A stretch of DNA of 40,215 bases from Candidatus Gastranaerophilales bacterium (GTDB lineage Bacteria; Cyanobacteriota; Vampirovibrionia; Gastranaerophilales; Gastranaerophilaceae), in assembly GCA_944325815.1 (NCBI GenBank), contig CALVBV010000005.1, positions 1 to 40,215 of the forward strand. The letters are read 5' to 3'. The notes beneath the pieces were generated by a model. The model had not been told where the DNA came from. It saw only the letters and a list, made by a program, of their open reading frames with translations, and did no database searches. Within the stretch, counting starts at the first letter, position 1; every line of letters starts with the position of its first letter. Of this stretch, positions 16,030 through 24,077 are shown piece by piece. The translations under genes and the position numbers were made by a program.

Positions 16030-17927
16030 TGAAGTATAATCATATACAGAGATTTTTATCAGCTGCGTTATTATTAGCATTTGCTGCACCTTCAGGTCTT
16101 GCAGTATCAACTTATGATGCCGCAGCAATAGAACCCGCAGCATCTTCATATAAAGATGCAATGATTTTGTCAGCTGATGTCAGGCTGACAGATAAAAATG
16201 ATAAGATTAATCTGAGCCTCAGAGAATCTGATGTAAAACAGGTTTTAAGAATGTTTGCAGACAAAGTCGGTATGAATATTGTGTTCCATTCTTCTGTAGA
16301 AGGTAATGTAACATTAGACTTGGTTAATATGCCTGTTAATGATGCTTTTAATCTTGTTCTTCAAATAGCTGGGTTAAATTATTATAAGCAGGATAATACT
16401 ATAATCATAGTTGCCAAAGATGCTGCGGACAATGCAACATTTTCAAAGCAGGAAATGATGGTGTTCCCTGTAAAGTATGTGAGTGCTTCAAAAATAGCGG
16501 AATTTTTAAATAAAAATGTATTTGGAATGAAAAAGGCCGGTATGTCCAGCGTAGATGCTGCAACTGTTAATGCTGCAACAAACGAAATTATTGTATTCGG
16601 TATGGAATCAGATGCGGCAATTGTTAAAAAAGTTATAGAACAGCTTGACAGAGAACCTTTGACAAAAACATTTACTGTAAATCATACAACACCAGCAGAG
16701 ATGGCAGATATGATATGTAATATGCTGCTTCCCTCCCGCGGTTCAACAAGCGGCGGTTCTTCAAGCGGTGCGCCGATAGTTGCGCCTAGAACTCCAGGTG
16801 TCAGCACCGGCGGTGCAGCTGGTATAATGACAGGCGGTGCAGCAAGTTCAGCAGGAGGCGGTGAATTAAAGTTGGGAGAAGGCGTAGTGGCTTGCACAAT
16901 TTCTCCGTCTACGTCAACAACAACCGCATCACCTTTTGATGTTCAGAATCTTTCAATATCATATTTCCCGCAAAGAGGGACTATTACCATGATGGGCGGT
17001 TCAGAAGCTCAAATGCAGATGGTTGAAAACTTTATTAAAACAAACGATATAAAACAACCGCAAGCTTATTTGGAAGTATCAATCGTCGAACTTAATGAAC
17101 AGGGAAGCCGGGAATTTTCAAATAACTGGTCTGTTCAAAGTAACGCTTGGGGTGTAAGATTCGCAGGCGGCAGCGTGAGCGGCGGTCGTGAAGCTTCACC
17201 GGAACCGAGATGGTTTGATTATACTTATAAACAATTTGTAGACGGTAAGTGGAATGATGACGGAACTTATACTCCGCCGCAATTCATTACTGTAGACGGA
17301 CAAAAACAAAATGTATACGGCAGCGGTTCTTATATTTCCTGGACAATGAACTACTTGATAGAAAATCAAAAAGGACGCGTACTTGCTAATCCTAAATTGA
17401 TAATAACAAACGGTCAGGAATCTGTTATTGACTTGACTCAAGACTATATTGAAAAAGTTACTTCTGAGTTCTTGTCATCATCAAGTGCAGGATACGGTGC
17501 AACCGGTACTGTTCAGAAAACATATACAATCGGTGAAGACCAGGGTATCAAAATATCTTTGACTCCGTTCATATCGCCGGACGGTTATGTAACATTGAAT
17601 ATAGTTCCGGAATACGCAACAATAGCCGGACAGGCAACAACAGTGGGTGAAACCGGCGAAAGAGAAATTGCCGCTACACTTTTGAGCAGAAGAAATCTTG
17701 ATTTAAAGAATGTAAGAATAAAAGACGGTGAAACATTAATTATTGCCGGCTTAATTCAGGAAAATGAAAATAAAACAGTACAAAAAATCCCATTCCTGGG
17801 TGATTTACCGGTAATCGGAACAATCTTTAGATCAACAACAACTTCTAAAACAAAGAACGAACTTGTTATAATGCTTACTCCGAGAATTATTAACGACGAC
17901 GAAGGTACAGTAGCGGATAATTTGTAA
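16029..17927 (+). CDS. pilQ: Type IV pilus secretin PilQ
   Basis: An outer-membrane channel for the pilus, 632 residues. A signal peptide covers about residues 1-25. An STN/secretin N0-like domain is at about 62-125 (INLSLRESDVKQVLRMFADKVGMN region). N1-type repeats follow to about 215. A Gly/Ser/Ala-rich linker (about 235-285) precedes a second short N domain. The secretin core runs from about 345 to the end, with QAYLEVSIVELNEQGSREF, RVLANPKLIITNGQ and the closing IPFLGDLPVIGTIFRS...NELVIMLTPRI signature. A GGAGG site precedes the ATG. No AMIN domain is seen, unlike many proteobacterial PilQ. Confidence 0.93.
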   Translation: MKYNHIQRFLSAALLLAFAAPSGLAVSTYDAAAIEPAASSYKDAMILSADVRLTDKNDKINLSLRESDVKQVLRMFADKVGMNIVFHSSVEGNVTLDLVNMPVNDAFNLVLQIAGLNYYKQDNTIIIVAKDAADNATFSKQEMMVFPVKYVSASKIAEFLNKNVFGMKKAGMSSVDAATVNAATNEIIVFGMESDAAIVKKVIEQLDREPLTKTFTVNHTTPAEMADMICNMLLPSRGSTSGGSSSGAPIVAPRTPGVSTGGAAGIMTGGAASSAGGGELKLGEGVVACTISPSTSTTTASPFDVQNLSISYFPQRGTITMMGGSEAQMQMVENFIKTNDIKQPQAYLEVSIVELNEQGSREFSNNWSVQSNAWGVRFAGGSVSGGREASPEPRWFDYTYKQFVDGKWNDDGTYTPPQFITVDGQKQNVYGSGSYISWTMNYLIENQKGRVLANPKLIITNGQESVIDLTQDYIEKVTSEFLSSSSAGYGATGTVQKTYTIGEDQGIKISLTPFISPDGYVTLNIVPEYATIAGQATTVGETGEREIAATLLSRRNLDLKNVRIKDGETLIIAGLIQENENKTVQKIPFLGDLPVIGTIFRSTTTSKTKNELVIMLTPRIINDDEGTVADNL

Positions 17928-17931
17928 ACTT

Positions 17932-19998
17932 ATGTCTAATCAACTGGAAAAACTAAAAAATAGTATAAGACTAGAGTATTTAAAAAACTTTGAATTAAAC
18001 CTGATGAAGTCATCAGGTTTTATTCCAGTTGACAAAAGAAAAGATGAGTTTTTTGTTATTCTTAACAAAGATAACGCTTCCAACCGTGCAAAAGTTGAAG
18101 AATTGATAAAGGAAAAATTTAATGGTTTAAGTCCGAAATTCATTCAAATACCTTCAGGAGATTTTAACGAGGTTTTTGATTCTGTAACCCAAAATGTTCC
18201 TTCGGCTGCGAAAGATTCAGAATCCGGGGCTCAGGAAGAGGCTGCGGAAACAGAGAAACCAGCCGAGCCGTCAGCGGAGGAGATGCTTGTAAGTATTGGC
18301 TGGATTACCCAGGAACAGCTTGATGAATGTACACAGCTTGCGCAAAGCAGGAATGTGCCCTTGGATGCAATATTCTATGAAAAAGAATATTTAACCTATG
18401 ACAGAATAGTTTCTTATCTAAAGAAAAAATATAATTGTAATGTCGTATCAAAATCAAATATTATAGTTGATAAAAGCATTTTAAAATTATTGCCGGACGA
18501 TTTTGTTGAAAAAAAACGCACGGTAATAATGTCAATGGAGGACAACAAACTTGCTGTTGCAATGGTTGATCCGACCGACAGATATACAATAAGAGAAATC
18601 TGTTTGTCCACGGGGCGTTCGCTGAATGTATATTGTATACCATATTTTGAATACGAAATGTATTTAAAAGAGTATTTTATACAGAAAAAGTCCGAACAGG
18701 CTGCAAAAGAAACTGAACGTATCATTCAAAGTATAGAAGAAGAAGCTGCTCAATTTAATAATGAAGAATCATTATGGGCTCAGGTGGAAAAAGAGCTTCA
18801 GGATGCAAGCGGTAATGTTGCAAAATTTGTATACAAAATTATTACAGATGCAATTGATGCAAAAGCTTCCGATATTCACATAGAGCCGAGACTCGGCTAT
18901 TATGTAGTCCGTCTTCGTTCAGACGGTATTTTGAAAAAAGTTTTGGAGATACCCGGCAGTATTGAACAAGCCGTCATTACGCGTTTTAAGGTTCTTGCAA
19001 GAATGAATATCGCAGAACACAGACGTCCTCAGGATGGAACTTTTTCTATCAAGTATAACGACAGGATGTACGATTTCCGTATAAACACGCTTCCGGTATC
19101 CGGAAAAGAAAAAGTTGTAATTCGTATTTTGGCACCGGCTGTCAGCTTAAAAGCCTCCGGCGATAAGATGGTTATTGCAGGTGCATCAGACGACGATATT
19201 CAAAAAATTCACGATATGGTGCAGTGTCCAAATGGTATTATTCTGACATCAGGTCCTACCGGTTCCGGTAAAACAACGACATTATATACAATATTAAAGG
19301 CTTTGAATAAAGAAGACGTAAATATAACAACCATTGAGGACCCTATAGAAATCAAGTTGGAAGGTATTAACCAATCACAGGTAAACCCAAAGGCGGATAT
19401 TACATTCGCTTCCTGTATGAGGGCGATATTAAGACAAGACCCTGATATCATACTTATCGGTGAAATTCGTGACTTTGAGACATTGGAAGTAGCAATTTCG
19501 GCTGCTCTGACCGGTCACCTTGTGTTAAGCACCGTTCACACAAACTCGGCAGCCGCAACAGTTACCCGTTTAATCGAAATGGGTGCAAAAGATTATCTTG
19601 TGTCTTCAACCTTAACCGGTGTAATTGCCCAGCGTCTTGTAAGAAGATTGTGTGATAATTGCAAAGAAGGTTATTTCCCTACAGAAGAAGAGGTTAAACA
19701 CATAACAACGAGTCCGGAGATGCAGCAGCAGCTTTTAAAGACAAAATTATACAGGAAAAAAGGCTGTAAAGACTGCGGCTACTTAGGTTATACCGGACGT
19801 CTCGGTATATATGAAGTTATGCCGATAACAAGAGAGATTAAAAAGTTAATAGCCCAAGGGGCGCATGATATAGAAATAGAAGAGGCTGCAGTTGCTGCAG
19901 GGATGAAAACCCTTAAGTATTCGTGCCTTAACCACATTATAGAAGGCGTGACTACAACAAGTGAATTTATAAGAGTATTGGGTTACGCAAACGAGTAA
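17932..19998 (+). CDS. pilB: Type IV pilus extension ATPase PilB
   Basis: This hexameric AAA-like motor powers pilus assembly. It has an unusual N-terminal segment (1-90) not typical of PilB, followed by a GspE_N-like domain (about 115-230). The ATPase core has Walker A GPTGSGKTTT (about 441-450), an Asp box, Walker B ILIGEIRD (about 503-510) and a His box (GHLVLSTVHTNSA). The zinc-binding cysteines of the GspE/PilB class (CDNC at about 574 and CKDCGYLGYTGR at about 611) distinguish it from PilT. The gene begins 4 bases after pilQ. Confidence 0.95.
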   Translation: MSNQLEKLKNSIRLEYLKNFELNLMKSSGFIPVDKRKDEFFVILNKDNASNRAKVEELIKEKFNGLSPKFIQIPSGDFNEVFDSVTQNVPSAAKDSESGAQEEAAETEKPAEPSAEEMLVSIGWITQEQLDECTQLAQSRNVPLDAIFYEKEYLTYDRIVSYLKKKYNCNVVSKSNIIVDKSILKLLPDDFVEKKRTVIMSMEDNKLAVAMVDPTDRYTIREICLSTGRSLNVYCIPYFEYEMYLKEYFIQKKSEQAAKETERIIQSIEEEAAQFNNEESLWAQVEKELQDASGNVAKFVYKIITDAIDAKASDIHIEPRLGYYVVRLRSDGILKKVLEIPGSIEQAVITRFKVLARMNIAEHRRPQDGTFSIKYNDRMYDFRINTLPVSGKEKVVIRILAPAVSLKASGDKMVIAGASDDDIQKIHDMVQCPNGIILTSGPTGSGKTTTLYTILKALNKEDVNITTIEDPIEIKLEGINQSQVNPKADITFASCMRAILRQDPDIILIGEIRDFETLEVAISAALTGHLVLSTVHTNSAAATVTRLIEMGAKDYLVSSTLTGVIAQRLVRRLCDNCKEGYFPTEEEVKHITTSPEMQQQLLKTKLYRKKGCKDCGYLGYTGRLGIYEVMPITREIKKLIAQGAHDIEIEEAAVAAGMKTLKYSCLNHIIEGVTTTSEFIRVLGYANE

Positions 19999-20014
19999 AT
20001 AAGAAGAGGTTTAT

Positions 20015-21214
20015 ATGCCAATATATAGTTATACCGCATTAAAACAAGGCAAGGAAGTTGTGAGAGGCGAAATCACTGCTTCCGATCTTAAGGATGCAAG
20101 AGATGTAATCCGTAAGATGGGGCTTGTTCCGACAAAGATAAGTGAATATAATGATACAAAACAAAAAAAAGCAGGGCGTATTGCTTCATTATCCCTCGGC
20201 GAAAAAATAGATTTTCTATCAACCCTGCAAATATTGCTTTCTTCCGGTATTCCGGCTGTTGAATCTTTAATGTTTATGGAACAGGAAGCCGCTAAGGCAA
20301 AAATCAGAAACATGTCAAAGATTTTAAAAAACCAGATTATGGCAGGTTCTACTTTCGCTGATACTCTGGCAAGATATCCCCAGGTTTTCGGATATATTTT
20401 TATCGGTTTGATAAAGGCCGGTGAAGAATCCGGTGAATTGGAAAAAACATTGGGCCGTATGAAAGACCTGCTGCAAAAACAGGCAAATATTAAAGGCAAG
20501 GTTATCGGAACTTTGATGTATCCGGCATTTGTTGTAGTTTTGGCTTTTTGTATTACGCTTGTAATGTTATTATTTGTATTTCCGACATTCAAAGAGATGT
20601 TTGAGTCTCAGGATAAGGCACTGCCTGCAATTACATCTTTTATGATTAATGCGGGAGATTATTTGAAAACATATTGGTTTACAATACCGATATTTATCGT
20701 TGTTGTTATTGCATTTTGTTTTATGATGGTAAACTGGCGGCCTGCAAGGAATTTATTAGACAGGTTCGTGTTGAAAATACCGCTTTTCAATAATTTAATA
20801 TTGTACGCAAATTATTCAAACTTTTTGTCAGTACTGAGTGTTTCATACGATGCCGGTATTCCTATTGTAGACTGTCTGCATCTCGGGGTCGTAACTTTAA
20901 CAAACTCGGTATTAAGAGACAAAATGAGCGGTGCAATCGTTAAGGTTCAGCAGGGTATGCAGGTATCGCAGGCTCTGAGATCAACAAAGGTTGTTCCCAG
21001 AATGCTTTTATTTATGATAGCAACAGGTGAACAGTCAGGTCGTTTGGGCGATATGCTCGAAAAAGGCGTAAACTTTCTTGATAAGACGCTTGACAGTATC
21101 ATTGATACAATGACAAAAATGATTGAACCTATCATGCTTCTTGTAATCGGTAGTATTGTATTGGTAATGGCATTAGCTCTCTATCTGCCTCTGTTCCAGT
21201 CTTACATGAGCTAG
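20015..21214 (+). CDS. pilC: Type IV pilus inner-membrane platform protein PilC
   Basis: The 399-residue protein has two GspF cytoplasmic domains (about 60-180 and 260-380) and three transmembrane helices (about 170-195, 220-240 and 370-392). Signature stretches include LLSSGIPAVESL, SGELEKTLGRM and ATGEQSGRLGDML. It anchors PilB and the pilin-loading complex. An AGAGG site precedes the start, 16 bases after pilB. No pilT, pilM, pilN or pilO lies nearby. Confidence 0.94.
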   Translation: MPIYSYTALKQGKEVVRGEITASDLKDARDVIRKMGLVPTKISEYNDTKQKKAGRIASLSLGEKIDFLSTLQILLSSGIPAVESLMFMEQEAAKAKIRNMSKILKNQIMAGSTFADTLARYPQVFGYIFIGLIKAGEESGELEKTLGRMKDLLQKQANIKGKVIGTLMYPAFVVVLAFCITLVMLLFVFPTFKEMFESQDKALPAITSFMINAGDYLKTYWFTIPIFIVVVIAFCFMMVNWRPARNLLDRFVLKIPLFNNLILYANYSNFLSVLSVSYDAGIPIVDCLHLGVVTLTNSVLRDKMSGAIVKVQQGMQVSQALRSTKVVPRMLLFMIATGEQSGRLGDMLEKGVNFLDKTLDSIIDTMTKMIEPIMLLVIGSIVLVMALALYLPLFQSYMS

Positions 21215-21301
21215 ACGGTGATGAAAGAGTAAATATAAGGGGAAATATATCCGGCAAAAATCCCCTCGGTAAACGATAATCAAAAGAGTGAGAAGATTCA
21301 G

Positions 21302-21583
21302 ATGGAAAACAATGAAATATTAGAATTAACAACATCCGCCTGGCGGGAAAAGGTTTATATAGAGACAGCGGAGTATATAATAAAGGGCTATGTTTTTATG
21401 CCTAAGATAGGTAAAAAAAGCCGATTGTTGTCTGAAATATTAAATACAAATAAACAATTTATAGCGGTCAAAAACTGTACTATAGAGTCCAAACTTAATC
21501 CTCAGCGGGAAGTGGAAGAGCATGATTTTATGCAGGTAAATATATCTACAATTCTTTTGATGAGACCATTATATGAAGACTAA
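21302..21583 (+). CDS. Small protein of unknown function after pilC
   Basis: A 93-residue protein with no signal or membrane segment. It has a basic middle (MPKIGKKSRLLSEILN) and beta-like ends (KVYIETAEYIIKGYVFMP, MQVNISTILLMRPLY). The pattern resembles small cytoplasmic proteins sometimes found beside pilus genes, but I do not recognise a family. A 6-bp stem, AGGGGA (21238-21243) with TCCCCT (21261-21266), lies upstream in the 87-base gap. Its last 11 bases overlap the SDR start, so the two are translationally linked. Confidence 0.65.
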   Translation: MENNEILELTTSAWREKVYIETAEYIIKGYVFMPKIGKKSRLLSEILNTNKQFIAVKNCTIESKLNPQREVEEHDFMQVNISTILLMRPLYED

Positions 21584-22394
21584 AACTTATGTAATCACGG
21601 GTGCTTCTTCCGGAATCGGACGTACGCTGGTAGACAGATTGGCGGCTGACAATGTAATTTTTGCGGGGTATAGGAATGAAGGGCATTTGGAGATGTTAAA
21701 AAAAATCTCACCTAACATTTATCCCTTTTATATAGACTATTCAAAGCCGGAGACAATACTTCCCGCATGCGGGTATTTGTTGTCAAAATGTACAAAGATA
21801 GATACTCTGGTTAATATAGCCGGCTGTGTTGTTGCAGGGCCTGTTGAGAAAATTGATATGAATGAAATCCGCAGGCAGTTTGACGTGAATGTTTTTGGGC
21901 ATTTGGAACTTACCCAGCGTCTCTGTGAGATTTTAAACGGAGGAAGAGTTATTAATATAAGTTCAATGGCAAGCTTTGGAATATTTCCGTTTATTTCTCC
22001 GTATTGCGCATCAAAAAGATGTCTTGATATGTTTTTTAATTCATTTTTAATCGAGAATAAGCGTAATATCAAAGTAATATCCATAAAACCCGGTGTAATA
22101 TCAACTCCTTTATGGGGTAAATCTGTTGATGAAAATTCCAAAAATCTTGACAAATGTGTAGGTTATGAAGCAGAGATGAGATTTCTGATTACAAATGCAC
22201 AGAAAAACGGCAAGCAAGGGCTTAGTGCGGATAAAGTTGTTGATGTGATATTAAAAGCTGACAGTGCAAAGAATCCGAAGCTTTCTTATACGGTTGGCAA
22301 TGACGCTTTTTTTGCCGGGCTAATATCCAAATTACCCCAAAAACTTGTTAACACTTTGGTGCAATTAGGTTTGAAAACTCGTATGAAAGGATAA
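21573..22394 (+). CDS. Short-chain dehydrogenase/reductase
   Basis: A classical SDR of 273 residues. The dinucleotide-binding TGASSGIG is at residues 9-16, the structural NIAG at about 86-89, a catalytic Ser in ISSMAS at about 131, and the YCASK motif (Y and K) at about 144-148. The family uses NAD(P)H to oxidise or reduce alcohols and ketones; the substrate is not evident. The C-terminal SKLPQKLVNTLVQLGLKTRMKG resembles SDRs acting on lipids or retinol-like compounds. It overlaps the preceding gene by 11 bases. Its TAA lies in an A8 tract that forms the tail of a minus-strand terminator. Confidence 0.85.
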   Translation: MKTKTYVITGASSGIGRTLVDRLAADNVIFAGYRNEGHLEMLKKISPNIYPFYIDYSKPETILPACGYLLSKCTKIDTLVNIAGCVVAGPVEKIDMNEIRRQFDVNVFGHLELTQRLCEILNGGRVINISSMASFGIFPFISPYCASKRCLDMFFNSFLIENKRNIKVISIKPGVISTPLWGKSVDENSKNLDKCVGYEAEMRFLITNAQKNGKQGLSADKVVDVILKADSAKNPKLSYTVGNDAFFAGLISKLPQKLVNTLVQLGLKTRMKG

Positions 22395-22426
22395 AAAAAA
22401 GACCTTGTGTATTTATTACCAAGGCC
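22393..22426 (-). terminator. Minus-strand intrinsic terminator with no matching gene
   Basis: GACCTTG (22401-22407) faces CAAGGCC (22420-22426), next to A8 at 22393-22400. Read on the minus strand, this is a hairpin followed by U8. The single non-Watson-Crick position is A402/C425: it would be a mismatch in plus-strand RNA but a G-U wobble in minus-strand RNA. No minus-strand coding gene lies upstream, so it may end a small or antisense RNA. Confidence 0.5.
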
Positions 22427-22548
22427 TGTCCGTTTAAATAAGAAGAGAGAGCTTTATATCTATATAAAAAATGGTGAAAAATTTTTTTTGCTAGGTTGAT
22501 GTAAAAAATTTTACAAAACTTAATAATAAAAAGGGCAAAAAACAAAAA

Positions 22549-22578
22549 TGAACATTTTGGGGCGGATTTCGTTATAAT
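22549..22578 (+). promoter_or_regulatory. Promoter of the ECF sigma operon, possibly self-activated
   Basis: GAAC (22550-22553) and CGTTA (22570-22574) lie 16 bases apart, close to the common ECF pattern GAAC-N16/17-CGT. The same bases also read as a sigma-70 promoter (TGAACA, 18 bases, TATAAT 22573-22578). Either factor could use it. An AGGTGA site and the anti-sigma start at 22601 follow. Confidence 0.5.
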
Positions 22579-22600
22579 ATTGTAAAGGCAAGGTGAAAAA

Positions 22601-22948
22601 ATGGATAATAAATGTTCAAAATACGAAGGATTATTTGTTTTCTCCGATGACGAAAGTTTTCGCAAACATCTTGAAGAATGTTCTGATTGCCAGTCAGAAC
22701 AGCAAAAGATGGACAAAGTTTCCGCATTGATTGATGAGGTAAAATTTCATTATTATCAGAAGCGGAATGTGGTTCCAAAGCTAAGAGCAGTTTGCGCAGC
22801 AGCTCTGCTTCTGTTTTCTACATTAACTTTTGGAGTAGCTGTAAACGATGAAGATTTGATGGATACTTTAAGATACGGAGAAACATTGTCCGCGGAGGAT
22901 TTAGGCTTTCCTGTCGATTCTTACGGACTTTTGATGGTGGGTGAATGA
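22601..22948 (+). CDS. Zinc-finger-type anti-sigma factor
   Basis: A 115-residue protein with the ZAS/zf-HC2 signature HxxxCxxC (H23, C27, C30) in the cytoplasmic N-terminus. One transmembrane helix follows (about 62-82) and then a short periplasmic tail with an acidic GETLSAEDLGFPVDSYG segment. Such proteins hold an ECF sigma at the membrane until an envelope signal releases it. The gene precedes and overlaps the sigma gene by 4 bases (ATGA), the reverse of the usual order. Confidence 0.75.
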   Translation: MDNKCSKYEGLFVFSDDESFRKHLEECSDCQSEQQKMDKVSALIDEVKFHYYQKRNVVPKLRAVCAAALLLFSTLTFGVAVNDEDLMDTLRYGETLSAEDLGFPVDSYGLLMVGE

Positions 22949-23448
22949 ACTTTAACGAAATAATCAAAGCAAACAGACAAAATGTTAAAAATATCATCCG
23001 GTTAATAACAAAACAGGATAACGAGGACTTGGAACAGGAAGTCTATATTAAACTGTGGAAAAACCGGAATAAATATCAAGAAAGAGGTTCTTTTAAAAGT
23101 TGGGTTAATACGATTGCAAAAAATACTTCGAAAGATTATTTAAAATCATCAGTGGTCAAAAATGAACAAAATTCAACATCAGATGAGTACGTATTAACAA
23201 GCATAAAAGATCGTAAAATATCTCCGGAAGCCAAAGTAATGGCCTCGGAAAGACAGAAACGAATTATAAAGGCAATTGATTCTTTAAAGCCAAAGTTTCG
23301 TGAAGTGATAATGCTTTGTGAAATATGGGGTTTTACTTATGAGGACGCGTCAAAAAAATTAAACTGCCCTGTAGGCACGGTAAAATCAAGAATTTATAAT
23401 GCAAAAAAAGAGTTAGCAGAAGTTTTAAGTGACTTAGTAAACGAATAG
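22945..23448 (+). CDS. ECF-type RNA polymerase sigma factor
   Basis: The 167-residue protein has a sigma region 2 (about 20-75: DNEDLEQEVYIKLWKNRNKY, RGSFKSWVNTIAKNTSKDYL). A variable linker follows, then region 4 (about 110-162: LKPKFREVIMLCEIWGFTYEDASKKLNCPVGTVKSRIYNAKKEL) with its helix-turn-helix. It directs polymerase to envelope-stress promoters. The upstream anti-sigma and downstream periplasmic protein make a three-gene signalling unit. Confidence 0.9.
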   Translation: MNFNEIIKANRQNVKNIIRLITKQDNEDLEQEVYIKLWKNRNKYQERGSFKSWVNTIAKNTSKDYLKSSVVKNEQNSTSDEYVLTSIKDRKISPEAKVMASERQKRIIKAIDSLKPKFREVIMLCEIWGFTYEDASKKLNCPVGTVKSRIYNAKKELAEVLSDLVNE

Positions 23449-23459
23449 AGAGGTACAGA

Positions 23460-24026
23460 ATGAAAAAATTAGCTGTTTTAATGTGTGCAATGTTTGTAGC
23501 ACTGACCGCTGCAAACGCAGAAGGTGTTCAAACGCCGGCAGTTCAAAAGCCTGCCGAAAACAATGCGGTAAAGCCTGACGAAGGAATTAAAAAGCCCGGT
23601 GTAAGGGAAGAAATGATTAAAATGAAAAAAGCCAGAGAAGCAGCTTTTGAACAGAAGCTTGGTTTAACGGAAGAACAAAAAGTTAAGGCAAGAGAAATAA
23701 GGCTGGACGGACATAAGAAAATGAAGCCTGTTGTAGAGCAGATTTTTGCAAAGAAACAGGAAGCAAAAATGGTGAAGTTATCACGAATATCCGTAGAAAT
23801 GCAGGAAGAAAAGCTTGCTGTAATTGATAAAGAGATTTCCGAGCTGGAAAAACAAGCCAATGAAATAAGAAAACAAAATATGAAGCAGTTTGAATCTATT
23901 TTGACCCGTGACCAGCGGAAGATATTGAAACAAATGAAGAAAGAAGGGCGTCAGCGATTTGAACAGCAGCGAAAAAATCATTCCTGCCCGGCAAAACCGC
24001 AATTTCCGGCTCAAGATAAAAAATAG
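23460..24026 (+). CDS. Periplasmic Spy/CpxP/CnrX-like helical stress protein
   Basis: A signal peptide (about 1-20, ending ANAEG) is followed by a Pro/Lys-rich linker. A long helical region then carries LGLTEEQKVKAREIR (about 64-78) and ILTRDQRKILKQM (about 147-159), both of the LTxxQ type. The family includes the chaperones Spy and CpxP and the metal sensors CnrX and ZraP. Coming right after an anti-sigma/sigma pair, it is likely the regulon's sensor or effector. The C-terminus is basic and contains one Cys. A strong terminator follows. Confidence 0.75.
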   Translation: MKKLAVLMCAMFVALTAANAEGVQTPAVQKPAENNAVKPDEGIKKPGVREEMIKMKKAREAAFEQKLGLTEEQKVKAREIRLDGHKKMKPVVEQIFAKKQEAKMVKLSRISVEMQEEKLAVIDKEISELEKQANEIRKQNMKQFESILTRDQRKILKQMKKEGRQRFEQQRKNHSCPAKPQFPAQDKK

Positions 24027-24031
24027 TAAAT

Positions 24032-24062
24032 AAAAATACCGGCTTATCTGGCCGGTATTTTT
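24032..24062. terminator. Bidirectional intrinsic terminator
   Basis: AAAAATACCGGC (24032-24043) pairs perfectly with GCCGGTATTTTT (24051-24062) around a 7-base loop, with T-rich flanks on both sides. It serves the sigma operon and the convergent HEAT-like gene. Confidence 0.85.
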
Positions 24063-24077
24063 TATTTATATATTTAT

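Noticed and set aside
21737-22153. 138-codon minus-strand reading frame
   Set aside because: It is antisense to the SDR gene core; only the terminator signal at 22393 supports minus-strand transcription, and that lies downstream of this frame's position.
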